This document shows, one piece after another, positions 45,537 through 54,675 of a stretch of 64,000 nt of DNA (position 1 is the first letter of the stretch; the number at the start of each line of letters is the position of its first letter). Where the stretch lies: positions 2,356,001-2,420,000 of the forward strand of contig JAUSZU010000001.1 in NCBI GenBank assembly GCA_030817875.1, given 5' to 3'. The position numbers were made by a program, and so were the translations under genes. Under the pieces are notes generated by a model. That model did not search any database and was not told the DNA's origin. It saw only the letters and a list, made by a program, of their open reading frames with translations. This DNA comes from Flavobacterium sp. W4I14. GTDB lineage: Bacteria > Bacteroidota > Bacteroidia > Sphingobacteriales > Sphingobacteriaceae.

Positions 45537-48500
45537 CTATTTATAAATTCCCCTGATCAGACTTGGTAAAGCAATGAGCAATAAAGGCATGGCCACTATA
45601 AAACCACCAATTACAGCAATGGCTAGTGGTTGATGCAATTGTGCACCAGCTCCGATACCTAAAGCCAAAGGCATTAAGGCGATTATTGCGCCAAGTGCGG
45701 TCATTAATTTTGGCCGTAAGCGGGTAGAAATGGCAAAGGTTATGGCATCATCAACACTTTGTTTGGCAAGAGATTCTTTGAACTGTAGAAAGGTAAATAT
45801 GGCATTCTCGCCGATAATGCCCACAATCATAATCAACCCCGTATAACTGCCTACGTTTAACGGTGTATGGGTTAAAAACAGGGCTAAATAGCTCCCTGAA
45901 ATGCCAAGTACCGAGATCAATAAAATGAGAAAGGCAATTTTAAAATCTTTAAATAGAAATAAGATTACACTAAACACCAACAAACTCGACGCGATAAGAA
46001 TGGTGAGCAGTTCGGAGAACGATTGTTGCTGTTCTTTATATGCACCGCCATATTCGATATGATAACCCGAAGGCAGGTTTACATTGACATTCACGGTTTT
46101 CTGGAGATCTTTCATTACACTACCAAGATCGCGGTTATCGAGCCTTGCAGTAACTACCCCAATGGTTTGCAGGTTTTCTCTTGCTACTTCGGCAATTCCT
46201 GCTTTAAGATCAACGCTGGCCATTTGCTGAATGGGCACCGCTGTTCCATCAGGCAAGAAAATTTTAAGCTTACTGATATCGGCCACGCTAAAAGTTCTGC
46301 TTCCAGGATACACCATGCGGATGGGTGAAAGCTGTTGCTTATCGTATAAATCGCCAATTAAAGTTCCCTGCATTGCGGTTTGGAGCTGCGATTGAAAGGA
46401 TACCGGACTAACACCATACTGCGCCAGCATAGTAAAATTGGGTTGAATATTTACCGTTGGCCCGGAGCGTACAATGCCATCAAACACATCGGCTGTGCCA
46501 TCTACATGTGAAACCAGATCGGCTACCTTTTTAGATAAAGCCTGCAGTTTTTCCTGGTCGTTTCCAAAAATTTTCACCTCGATGGGCTGTGTAGAACTCA
46601 TTAAATCGCCAAGCATATCACCAATTACCTGCCCAAAATCGATTACTAATGCAGGTTGTGTATTTTCGATATGCGTGCGGATCTCAGAGATCACCTCTTC
46701 AGTGCTTTTTGTTCTATTATGCTTCAGCTGGATCAGGTAATCTCCAGTATTGGGTTCGGTAATAAAAAAACCCATCTGTGTTCCCGTTCTTCGCGAATAG
46801 GCCTGAACATCTGGAATTTTAACAATTTCCTTTTCTACCTGCTTAAGCATTCTGTCGGTTTCTTCGAGCGAAGTACCTGGAGGTGAAGCATAATCCAATA
46901 CAATGCTACCCTCATCCATTTCGGGGAGAAATCCGGTTTCTAAACGTGGGAAAATGAGCACAATAGATACAATCAACCCGAGCATAAATATGATCGAGAT
47001 ATAGGGTCTCTGTATAAAATAGCGCACCCAATTTTGCGATTTAACCTCATGGACCACTGCTTTTTTGCTGGTTGCTGCATGGCTACCCCCTTTACGGGTA
47101 AGCAAAAGATAAATCACAGGTAAACCAATCCAGGTAACAAAGAAAGAACAGACCAGGGTAATGATCATCGTATTGGTCATCACCTGAAAATAAGAACCTG
47201 CAACATCCGTCATCAGTACAAAGGGAACAAATATCACGATCGTACTGATAGAAGAACCTAACATGGCTGGGAAAAGATAAGTCACCGCCTTGCTCAATAA
47301 CCTCATGGTAAGCTCTTCGGGGTGTTCTTCATGTGTGCGATGAATCTGCTCTACCACCACTATAGCGTCGTCTATAATTAAACCTATAGCCGCTGCAATG
47401 GCACCAAGGGTCATAATATTGAGCGAATACCCAATAAAATAAAGCACAATTATGGTTAAACAAAGCGTAACCGGGATGGTAATTAAAATGGTAACACTTG
47501 CTTTGAACGATCTAAGAAAAACAATAGCCACCAAAATGGCCAATACCAAACCAATTAATAAACTATCGCGTACACTTTTTACCGATTCGTTTACAAAATC
47601 TGCCTGTACATAATAAGGTTTAATACTTACTCCCGCTGGTAGAATGCGTTTCAATTGTTCTACTTTGGTAAACATCTCGTTAGACAGATCGACCAGGTTG
47701 GCATTGGGCTGTTTAATTACTGCAATGAGAATCCCATCTTTACCATTCGCATTGATGCGGGTATATTCTACACTCTGCTGAATATTTACCTTGGCAACAT
47801 CCATTACCTTGACAATCCGGTTACCCTTTCTGCTCAACACCAGATTTTCCAGATCGCTTTTGTTTTTTACAGTAGCATCGGTTACTGATAGATACAGGTA
47901 ATTGTGATCGGTGAGGTAGCCGTTAGATTTTATAAAATTGGTTTGGCTGAGTGCATTGCTAATCTGATCTGGAGTAATACCCAGCACCTGCATTTTCTGT
48001 ACATCTAACTCCAGCCAGTACTCTTTGCTCTTACCGCCAATTATGCGGATCTCAGAAACACCATCAACTTGCGAAAGAAAGGGTTTTACGGTATAGGTTG
48101 CAATTTTTTTCAGTTCAACAGACGAATAATTGTGACTTTCTAAGCTGTATCCACTTACCGGAAGGATAGACGGATTCATCTTCTCTACCGAAATATTAAC
48201 CCCAGCCGGCAACGAAGCGCTAATTTTGGCAATCTGCGATTCTATGCGCTGCTGACTCAGATCGATATCGGCACCGGGGTTCATAAATGCCGAAAGCTCG
48301 CAACTGCCCCTACTGGTAGTACTCCTAACCAATTGAAGATCGGGTACTTGTTTTACCGCATTTTCTAAAGGCCTCGTTACGGTAACCACCATTTTATCAA
48401 CCGGCTGGAGTTCTGCATCAGCAATAATCTTGATCTTTGGAAAAGTAATTTCTGGAAAAAGTCCTGTTTTTAGCTGACTGAAAGCATATACTCCACCAAC

Positions 48501-48560
48501 CAGTATAATGAGCAATACTGCCAGGATTGGGTTTTTATGGGAAATGAAAAACTTGTTCAT
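45537..48560 (-). CDS. RND efflux transporter, inner-membrane permease
   Basis: A 1007-residue protein of the AcrB/CusA superfamily with twelve membrane helices in two halves and two large periplasmic loops. Visible blocks are NPILAVLLIILVGGVYAFSQL at the start, SGYSLESHNYSSVELKKIA, GLIIDDAIVVVEQIHRTHEEH and IVGIIGENAIFTFLQFKESL. It exports toxic compounds through the adaptor and outer-membrane channel encoded just upstream, 2-3 bases apart. Substrate not evident; the helix-4 Asp-Asp pair fits proton-driven drug/hydrophobic export. Confidence 0.94.
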   Translation of the reverse strand: MNKFFISHKNPILAVLLIILVGGVYAFSQLKTGLFPEITFPKIKIIADAELQPVDKMVVTVTRPLENAVKQVPDLQLVRSTTSRGSCELSAFMNPGADIDLSQQRIESQIAKISASLPAGVNISVEKMNPSILPVSGYSLESHNYSSVELKKIATYTVKPFLSQVDGVSEIRIIGGKSKEYWLELDVQKMQVLGITPDQISNALSQTNFIKSNGYLTDHNYLYLSVTDATVKNKSDLENLVLSRKGNRIVKVMDVAKVNIQQSVEYTRINANGKDGILIAVIKQPNANLVDLSNEMFTKVEQLKRILPAGVSIKPYYVQADFVNESVKSVRDSLLIGLVLAILVAIVFLRSFKASVTILITIPVTLCLTIIVLYFIGYSLNIMTLGAIAAAIGLIIDDAIVVVEQIHRTHEEHPEELTMRLLSKAVTYLFPAMLGSSISTIVIFVPFVLMTDVAGSYFQVMTNTMIITLVCSFFVTWIGLPVIYLLLTRKGGSHAATSKKAVVHEVKSQNWVRYFIQRPYISIIFMLGLIVSIVLIFPRLETGFLPEMDEGSIVLDYASPPGTSLEETDRMLKQVEKEIVKIPDVQAYSRRTGTQMGFFITEPNTGDYLIQLKHNRTKSTEEVISEIRTHIENTQPALVIDFGQVIGDMLGDLMSSTQPIEVKIFGNDQEKLQALSKKVADLVSHVDGTADVFDGIVRSGPTVNIQPNFTMLAQYGVSPVSFQSQLQTAMQGTLIGDLYDKQQLSPIRMVYPGSRTFSVADISKLKIFLPDGTAVPIQQMASVDLKAGIAEVARENLQTIGVVTARLDNRDLGSVMKDLQKTVNVNVNLPSGYHIEYGGAYKEQQQSFSELLTILIASSLLVFSVILFLFKDFKIAFLILLISVLGISGSYLALFLTHTPLNVGSYTGLIMIVGIIGENAIFTFLQFKESLAKQSVDDAITFAISTRLRPKLMTALGAIIALMPLALGIGAGAQLHQPLAIAVIGGFIVAMPLLLIALPSLIRGIYK

Positions 48561-48562
48561 GG

Positions 48563-49489
48563 CTACTTCTGGATTTTAACTTTGGCGGTATCGGCTATTC
48601 CATAATTGCCAGCCGTGATAATCCGGTCGGTTTTAGAAAATTTAGGATCGAGCACTTCAATTGTATTTTGGTTTTCGATGCCTTTTTTCACGTTTATCTT
48701 TACTGCTGTCGAATCGTTGATCAGTTTCATTACCCAAAACTCATCTTCGGTTTCGTTGGCCAATACCGCCGATTTTGGCAATACCTGAGCCTTAGCATGG
48801 TTTACTTTCGTTAACCTCACTTTCGCAATCAAACCTTCGGGAATATCTTTGCCCGCTCCCACTTTAAGGATATAACGTTGGGTCTGTGCTGATGAATCAA
48901 CTGCAGGCATCGCTCCTGAAACCGTTCCGGTCATTTTGGTTCCATCCGGTAAAAGGATAACCAAACTTCTGTTCTGATTAATCAGCTGATTATATTCGTA
49001 AGGCAGATCGAGCAGAAAAACCAGACTATTGCGGTTGCTGATGGTGGCCAAAGCTTCTCCATCCTGCACATAATCTCCTTTTTGATGATTTACCTGAATA
49101 ATTGTACCAGCTTGATCTGCCCTGATATTGGATATACCAGAAAATTTAAACCCGGCATCGAGCTTGTTTACGCTATTGCCAATCGATTTTGCTTCTTTGG
49201 TGATTAAACTAAACAACAATTGATGGCTCCCCACCTGCTTACCCATAACAGCCTGGGCACTTTCTACATAACCGTTGATATTTGCCTTTACAAAACTTTT
49301 CTCCAGATAGGCCGAAACTGCCGAAAGCACCACAAATTCTGAAAGAGAACTATCTCGAACAGTAGTCACCCGAACTGGGATAATTGGCGAGGGCTCATCT
49401 ACGGTTTCTGCCGGAGCAGAATGATTACATCCCGAAAAAACAAACAGGGTGGCAATACCACTACATATTAATTTTAGATAGCTATTCAT
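48563..49489 (-). CDS. RND efflux periplasmic adaptor lipoprotein
   Basis: A 308-residue membrane-fusion protein with a lipoprotein signal (LFVFSGC, Cys21). A lipoyl/barrel-sandwich part (SFVKANINGYVESAQAVMGKQV, then IRADQAGTIIQVNHQKGDYVQDGEALATI) and a beta-barrel region (LPDGTKMTGTVSGAMPAVD) follow. The coiled-coil hairpin is very short, which explains the low length for the family. It links the permease (stop and start two bases apart) to the TolC-like channel. Confidence 0.92.
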   Translation of the reverse strand: MNSYLKLICSGIATLFVFSGCNHSAPAETVDEPSPIIPVRVTTVRDSSLSEFVVLSAVSAYLEKSFVKANINGYVESAQAVMGKQVGSHQLLFSLITKEAKSIGNSVNKLDAGFKFSGISNIRADQAGTIIQVNHQKGDYVQDGEALATISNRNSLVFLLDLPYEYNQLINQNRSLVILLPDGTKMTGTVSGAMPAVDSSAQTQRYILKVGAGKDIPEGLIAKVRLTKVNHAKAQVLPKSAVLANETEDEFWVMKLINDSTAVKINVKKGIENQNTIEVLDPKFSKTDRIITAGNYGIADTAKVKIQK

Positions 49490-49491
49490 GG

Positions 49492-50739
49492 TTATCGGTT
49501 CCAGTAATTAAATTGGTTGATCAGTTTTAAACGGTTAATATTGGTTTGGCGCAATAAATTTTGAGCGGCCATATAGTTGTTGATTGCGATAACAAAATCG
49601 GCCACTTTTAAATCGCCAGTATGCATCAATTTACTGTCTACGTCGATCAAACCCTTACTAAAACGGATCTGCTCGTTAATTTTTGGAAAGAGTGCATCGG
49701 TCTGGTTAATCTGCTGACGGATCAGGTTTAGCTGTTGTTGTTGCTGGCGGACAAAAAAATCGCGGTAACCGGATATGGTTTTAGCAGAAAGACTGAGTTT
49801 ATTGTACTGCATTTTTTTCTGATGACCATCGTAAATCGGAACAGAAAAAGTAAAACCAATACTTGCCCCAAAATTTTTATAGGGCTGCAAAATAAATGAA
49901 GAATTATAACCTCCATTTGCGTACACCCCAAGCTTGGGTTTATAGTTAAAGTCGATTGCGTTTTTTTGATTGCTGTTTTTTAAACTGTCGATATCAAAAC
50001 GTTTATTAAAAAAGCTTCGATCCATTGATGTGCTGGCGGTCTGCAATTGGGGATCGGCTAACTTAACCTGTGTGGTATCAGAAATACCAGCCAAATAGTT
50101 TAACGTAGCATAGTCATTTTCAAACTGCAGTTCGGCCTGTTTTACTACCAGTTGCTGTTGTTGTAAAGTAACCAGGAAAGTTAAATACTCTGATTGCTTG
50201 TAAATATTGCTTCTGGTTAATTTTTTAAGCAGTGCTTCTTCTTGTTCGAGCAGTTTAACCACTTCCCGATTAAAGCCTACCTGTTCTTGACTGGCATAGG
50301 CTAGAATATATTGATCGGCAATAGCTCTTTGCAAATCATATAGCGACAATTGCCCGGCATATTTAATGGAATCGCTTTGGATTTTAATGCCCTCGAGTTG
50401 ATTATTGATTCGTTTCTTGTTCAATAGATCATAATTCACATTAAGTAGTGCTTCTAGCGCCTGCCCATTGGTAAGCACTTCATCGTAACCATAACCACGC
50501 ACAATTGGCGCATACATCCCTGCAGAACTGGCTGTAACCTGTGGCCCTCCAGTAGCCCGAACAATCAAACTATCTATCCCAGCAGAACGCTGTTGGTTCT
50601 GAAAATCTTTAAGTACCGGACTTGTAAATTCTGCCTGTTTTAAATAATAATCGAGACTTTTTGACGGGATTTGAGCCGCTGCCCTTGCCGCCCAAAAGCT
50701 AACCAAGCATAGAATCAGGCATTTCAACTTTATATTCAT
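49492..50739 (-). CDS. TolC-family outer-membrane channel
   Basis: A 415-residue protein with a signal peptide (LCLVSFWAARAAAQ) and two repeats of long helices plus beta strands (SKSLDYYLKQAEFTSPVLKD and KLGVYANGGYNSS with ASIGFTFSVPIYDGHQKK). This is the first gene of the pump trio and lies 37 bases after the PAP2 gene on the same strand, so all four are likely transcribed together from the promoter before 51586. Confidence 0.92.
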   Translation of the reverse strand: MNIKLKCLILCLVSFWAARAAAQIPSKSLDYYLKQAEFTSPVLKDFQNQQRSAGIDSLIVRATGGPQVTASSAGMYAPIVRGYGYDEVLTNGQALEALLNVNYDLLNKKRINNQLEGIKIQSDSIKYAGQLSLYDLQRAIADQYILAYASQEQVGFNREVVKLLEQEEALLKKLTRSNIYKQSEYLTFLVTLQQQQLVVKQAELQFENDYATLNYLAGISDTTQVKLADPQLQTASTSMDRSFFNKRFDIDSLKNSNQKNAIDFNYKPKLGVYANGGYNSSFILQPYKNFGASIGFTFSVPIYDGHQKKMQYNKLSLSAKTISGYRDFFVRQQQQQLNLIRQQINQTDALFPKINEQIRFSKGLIDVDSKLMHTGDLKVADFVIAINNYMAAQNLLRQTNINRLKLINQFNYWNR

Positions 50740-50776
50740 TTTTGGATGATTTCAACTCAAAAAACATTGAACAATA

Positions 50777-51586
50777 TTAAAATCTGCCCGAAAGCATTAA
50801 ACCCGTGCTACCTTGTTGGTGGAAGGGCATAAACATAAAATTGCCATCTTTTTTTGTGGTAAAAAGGCTCTTGATATATGGATAAACAAGATAAGATATC
50901 TTTGTAGAAGCAATCCCAAATCCGGCACCTGCCACCACATCACTAAACCAGTGTTTGTTATTATACATCCGCAGTGTTCCAGTAGCAGTGGCGACAAAAT
51001 AACCAGCATAACCAATCCATGGGTTAACATCTTTATACTCTTGATGAAGAAATTCTGCCGCCATAAATGCAGAAGCAGTATGCCCGGAGGGAAAAGAATT
51101 TTCTCCATTTCCATTTGGTCGCTCTCTACCAATGCCCTGTTTTACAAAATGGGTAGAAACACCCATAATTGCAGCTGAGGTTACATATAACATCGAAGCA
51201 TCAAATAAGTTATGCTTGCCTTTTATACCCGACAAATTAAGTGCGTATACTGCAGCAGCAGGTGCAAATTGGATATAGTCATCAACATGAGCTGCAAATA
51301 AAGGATGGTCTTCCTGTAATTCTGCTTTGGTACTTACATCCAGTTGTTTTAATGCGCCATGATCGTAAACGGCGGCAAAACCATAACCAGCAAGTAAAAC
51401 GGGTGCAATAAATGCCGTTGCCTGAAACTTTCTTTTTGGGATCGGATGGCCAGTATACCATCGCCCTAAAGAATCTGGGATATTTTTAACCGAATCTATA
51501 TTTTGAGTGTACTTGATAACGGCAGCAGCATAAGTATGACTTCTATAACTTACCATAATCAACAGCACCTCTAAAAACCTTTTCAT
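50777..51586 (-). CDS. PAP2-family phosphatase
   Basis: A 269-residue membrane protein with an N-terminal signal or anchor. All three active-site motifs are present: KQGIGRERP (K-x6-RP), PSGHTAS, and RMYNNKHWFSDVVAG (R-x5-H-x3-D). Such enzymes remove phosphate from lipids such as undecaprenyl diphosphate, phosphatidic acid or lipid A. Its operon with an efflux pump, next to an OmpR-type two-component system, fits an envelope-stress or antimicrobial-peptide response. A TTCAGAAT site is 42 bases upstream. Confidence 0.9.
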   Translation of the reverse strand: MKRFLEVLLIMVSYRSHTYAAAVIKYTQNIDSVKNIPDSLGRWYTGHPIPKRKFQATAFIAPVLLAGYGFAAVYDHGALKQLDVSTKAELQEDHPLFAAHVDDYIQFAPAAAVYALNLSGIKGKHNLFDASMLYVTSAAIMGVSTHFVKQGIGRERPNGNGENSFPSGHTASAFMAAEFLHQEYKDVNPWIGYAGYFVATATGTLRMYNNKHWFSDVVAGAGFGIASTKISYLVYPYIKSLFTTKKDGNFMFMPFHQQGSTGLMLSGRF

Positions 51587-51616
51587 AGTTTAAATTTTAA
51601 CCAAAACTATAATCGA

Positions 51617-51635
51617 ATTATGGAGAAATTCTGAA
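51617..51635 (-). promoter_or_regulatory. Candidate OmpR-type operator upstream of the PAP2-efflux operon
   Basis: On the minus strand TTCAGAAT (51635-51628) is followed, at an 11-base period, by TCCATAAT (51624-51617), a 6 of 8 match. A perfect pair with the same period occurs at 54584-54602. Direct repeats of about 10-11 bases are the usual target of OmpR/PhoB regulators, and one is encoded at 53008-53685. Binding is inferred. Confidence 0.45.
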
Positions 51636-51686
51636 GTTATGAATGAAACTATTTTAAATTAGATGTTTACAACGGGTAATTCGATA

Positions 51687-51714
51687 GTGGCAGATGGTAA
51701 CACCTATTACCACA
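51687..51714 (+). repeat. Isolated relative of the family A palindromic repeat
   Basis: Matches the 20303-20330 copy at 24 of 28 positions (GTGGCAGATGGTAACACC, then TATTACCACA). It lies alone in the gap between the histidine kinase and the PAP2 operon, showing that the element is dispersed and not confined to the 20 kb array. Confidence 0.6.
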
Positions 51715-51757
51715 GTAAAACAAGTTCAGCATAAAGAAGCGAAAAAAAATGAGCAGA

Positions 51758-53011
51758 TTAATCACCAAAATAAACAGTAAAAACATGTTCACCACTTTCT
51801 TCGTGATAATCGATGCGAAAGCCATAAAGGTTACAGATTTGTTTGGTTATGGCTAATCCAAGCCCCATGCCTTCAGAATTTACAGATTTAGAAAAGCGAT
51901 CGAAGATTTTGGTTTGCAGATGACCGGGGTTTCCTGAATTGGATATCGTTAAGCGCTGTTGATCGAGTTTAATATGAATATACCCTCCACTTACATTATG
52001 CCGCACCGCATTGCTAAAAAGATTGTTCAACAGAATATCCGCCAGATAACGGCTCATTTTAACCTCAACCGGGGTAAGATCTTCTGTCAGGATCAGTCCG
52101 TCTTTTTCCAATAACTCCTGAAACTGGCGACTCTTTGCCTCTACTATTTCTTTAAGTTCGATATGCTGAAAATCGGGAATGAGGTTATTTTCAATTTTGG
52201 CCAACAACAGTAATGATTGATGCAATCTTGATAATCTGCCTGTAGCATGATAAATATCTTCCAATAATGCGCCCTGCTGCTCGGTAAACGACTCTGTTTG
52301 CAGCAAAGAATCTAATTTAGAATTAATTACGGCTAATGGGGTCATCATTTCGTGTGAGGCATTATCGGTAAAACTTTTAAGTTCCTTATAATCTTGCCGT
52401 ACCCTTTCGGCCATGGCATTTACAGACTTATTAAGTTCATTAAACTCATCAATTTTAGTTGGCTCTTGTTCAATAGTATCCATTCGGGTTACTTCGAAAG
52501 CTTTCATCCGGTTCAGAATAGAATAAAAAGGACGCCATAACCTGTTCAGTACAAATCGGTTTATCAGCAGTAAGGATAAAAGCAAAACAACCGTAATTCC
52601 GAGCGTAATTAAAAGGATGATTCTAATAAGATCTTCTGATTCTACCCTCGATTTGGTTATGGTTACCTCAATGGTTTTACCATCTAAATGTACAACCGTA
52701 ATCAGACTTCTCCCTGGTTCGTTTTCACCTTCTTTCGGGTTAAAATAAAGTGTATTTAGAAATTCTCTTTCAGAAATAATCCCACTTAGCGTTTTATAAG
52801 ATATTTGTTGATCGAGATAACTTGCAGGCAGCGGGAGCTTATGAAAAGTGTTTACATACTGGTTAATTTCATTTTCTTCAACAGCTAAATCGCGATCTAA
52901 TTTTTCGGTTAAAATAAAATGGATTACAACATAGTAAATGATCCCCGTAATGATTAATACAAGGATAGAGGTTAAAATATTTGCCTTGTTGTAACGGTTG
53001 GAGAGTTTCAT
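51758..53011 (-). CDS. Sensor histidine kinase
   Basis: A 417-residue protein with two membrane helices (about 11-33 and 129-151), a periplasmic domain of about 95 residues between them, a HAMP-like linker, HisKA with the phospho-His in DNASHEMMTPLAVI (His220), and an ATP-binding domain with NLFSNAVRHN and GMGLGLAITKQICNLYG. It overlaps the response-regulator gene by four bases (ATGA), so the pair is co-translated. The signal is unknown; the neighbours suggest envelope damage or lipid change. Confidence 0.94.
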   Translation of the reverse strand: MKLSNRYNKANILTSILVLIITGIIYYVVIHFILTEKLDRDLAVEENEINQYVNTFHKLPLPASYLDQQISYKTLSGIISEREFLNTLYFNPKEGENEPGRSLITVVHLDGKTIEVTITKSRVESEDLIRIILLITLGITVVLLLSLLLINRFVLNRLWRPFYSILNRMKAFEVTRMDTIEQEPTKIDEFNELNKSVNAMAERVRQDYKELKSFTDNASHEMMTPLAVINSKLDSLLQTESFTEQQGALLEDIYHATGRLSRLHQSLLLLAKIENNLIPDFQHIELKEIVEAKSRQFQELLEKDGLILTEDLTPVEVKMSRYLADILLNNLFSNAVRHNVSGGYIHIKLDQQRLTISNSGNPGHLQTKIFDRFSKSVNSEGMGLGLAITKQICNLYGFRIDYHEESGEHVFTVYFGD

Positions 53012-53685
53012 ATATCGCCAAATTTATAGCCAATTCCATAAACAGAACGAAGGTAATCTGCTGCTCCTGCTTCAAGCAATTTTTTACGGAGATTTTTAAC
53101 ATGGGTATAAATAAAGTCGAAATCATCCGACAAGTCCATTTCGTCGCCCCAAAGATGCTCAGCCATTGCATTTTTGGTGACGACTTTATTGCGGTTAGAA
53201 AGAAAATACACCAGCAGATCGAACTCTTTTTTGGTAAGTGTTACCTGATTGCCTTTAACAGTAATTTTCATTGCCGAAACATCTACAGTGATCTCGTTGA
53301 AAACAATAATATTGGCACCATCAAAATTCTTTCTGCGGATAATAGCGCTTACACGCGCTTTTAGTTCCGATAAATGAAAAGGCTTAACTAAATAATCATC
53401 GGCGCCAAGATCGAGCCCGGCAAGTTTATCATCTAAAGAATGGCGCGCAGAAATAATGAGTACACCATCTCTTTTTTTCAGTTGTTTAAGTTTGGTTAAT
53501 AATTCCAGTCCTTCGCCACCAGGCAAGCCCAAATCTAATAGAATACAATCGTAACTATAAAGCGATATTTTCTCATAAGCAGAAGCAAAATCGGAAGCAT
53601 GCTCACAAATGTTACCCTCTCCTGTAAAATAAGCAAGTATACTCTCTAATAATGCCTGTTCATCTTCAATGACTAAAATTTTCAT
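53008..53685 (-). CDS. OmpR/PhoB-family response regulator
   Basis: A 225-residue regulator. Receiver domain with acidic pocket IEDEQ, phospho-Asp51 (CILLDLGLPGGEG) and KPFHLSEL, followed by a winged helix (LTKKEFDLLVYFLSNRNKVVTK, then FIYTHVKNLRKKL and VYGIGYKFGD). It is paired with the kinase gene it overlaps. TTCAGAAT boxes near the three surrounding promoters are its likely targets. Confidence 0.95.
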   Translation of the reverse strand: MKILVIEDEQALLESILAYFTGEGNICEHASDFASAYEKISLYSYDCILLDLGLPGGEGLELLTKLKQLKKRDGVLIISARHSLDDKLAGLDLGADDYLVKPFHLSELKARVSAIIRRKNFDGANIIVFNEITVDVSAMKITVKGNQVTLTKKEFDLLVYFLSNRNKVVTKNAMAEHLWGDEMDLSDDFDFIYTHVKNLRKKLLEAGAADYLRSVYGIGYKFGDI

Positions 53686-53738
53686 TGATTGTTAATTTGT
53701 GATTTAATTGACATAAAGTAATCATTTAAACCGGAAAA

Positions 53739-54362
53739 TTAAAAATGCAGTTCCAAACCAGTTAAGTATAACCGCTGTATCAATTTTTCTATGTTCAGAT
53801 TTTTTTTCTTCTGCAATATCTGTTTACCAAAGGTGGTAAAGTATTCATGCCCTACAAGCATTTTGATATTGATGGCATCCCATTCCATGTCGCTATGTAC
53901 CAAACGAAGGTTTTCTTCCCATTCTCTTTTCAACCTGGCCGCAAAAGCAAGATAATTTGGAAGGGAAAAATGATAAAAATCAGCATCGCATATGATCTTC
54001 TCTAAATCGTTGTTTGGAAGTTGAGGATATTTTGTAGCAAGAATGCAGTTGTTTACCAATTCTATCTGATCGTGTTTAAGGCCATTTCTCAGTAAAAATT
54101 CATAAGCAATTTTGACACTGGCCAACTCATGGCCACTATATTGTTTAGTATAGCCCACATCATGTAAAAAGGCAGCCAAAGTAAGCGTCAGCAATTCATT
54201 TTCAGTCACACTATTTTGCTTACCAATAATTCTAACACCTTCTACCACTAATAAAGTATGCTCAAAACTATGAAAGTACATGCTTTTTGGCAGCTCCTTT
54301 TCAAAAAGTTCCTTAACAAAGGCTTCAACCTTTTTCAGCAATATTTCCTGCCCTCTTTCCAT
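53739..54362 (-). CDS. HD-domain phosphohydrolase-like protein
   Basis: A 207-residue cytosolic protein. The HD superfamily residues are YFHSFEHTLLVVEG (His), FLHDVGYTKQYSGHE (His-Asp) and CDADFYHFSLPN (Asp). Members hydrolyse phosphate esters of nucleotides or related small molecules; substrate unknown. It lies 53 bases upstream of the response-regulator gene on the same strand and may be the first gene of that operon. Confidence 0.85.
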   Translation of the reverse strand: MERGQEILLKKVEAFVKELFEKELPKSMYFHSFEHTLLVVEGVRIIGKQNSVTENELLTLTLAAFLHDVGYTKQYSGHELASVKIAYEFLLRNGLKHDQIELVNNCILATKYPQLPNNDLEKIICDADFYHFSLPNYLAFAARLKREWEENLRLVHSDMEWDAINIKMLVGHEYFTTFGKQILQKKKNLNIEKLIQRLYLTGLELHF

Positions 54363-54398
54363 TTATCAATCTTATAAATAGTACAATGGTATATATCA

Positions 54399-54406
54399 AT
54401 TCTGAA
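54399..54406 (-). promoter_or_regulatory. TTCAGAAT box upstream of the HD/two-component operon
   Basis: A single TTCAGAATTGA on the minus strand, 37 bases before the HD gene start. The same eight bases occur in front of the divergent transferase gene (54584-54602) and the PAP2 operon (51628-51635). The second half-site is weak (TACAGTTT ten bases upstream, 5 of 8), so this is the least certain of the three. Confidence 0.35.
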
Positions 54407-54583
54407 GAAAAACTGTAGTATAAAATGCTGTTACTGGGTTTAGATCGATCAGTTTCAATTTTATCATATAAATATTAGCAGCTAATCTTCAAAGCAATAA
54501 CCTATTACAGCTTACAATGAACATAATATTAATAAATTGTTAAGTACAATACTTTAGTGATACCTTTAAACCCTAACCAAACC

Positions 54584-54602
54584 TTCAGAATTCCTTCAGA
54601 AT
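54584..54602 (+). promoter_or_regulatory. Direct-repeat operator candidate upstream of the LtaS/OpgB-like gene
   Basis: Two exact copies of TTCAGAAT at 54584-54591 and 54595-54602 with an 11-base period, about 75 bases before the start codon. This is the strongest of three such sites around the two-component system. The remainder of the 313-base divergent region 54363-54675 is AT-rich with no other recognised feature. Confidence 0.55.
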
Positions 54603-54675
54603 TGAAACTTACCTTCGCCAATTATTACACAAAGTATGGGCAGACTAGTTTCGGCCTTTGGATTCATCACTAACT

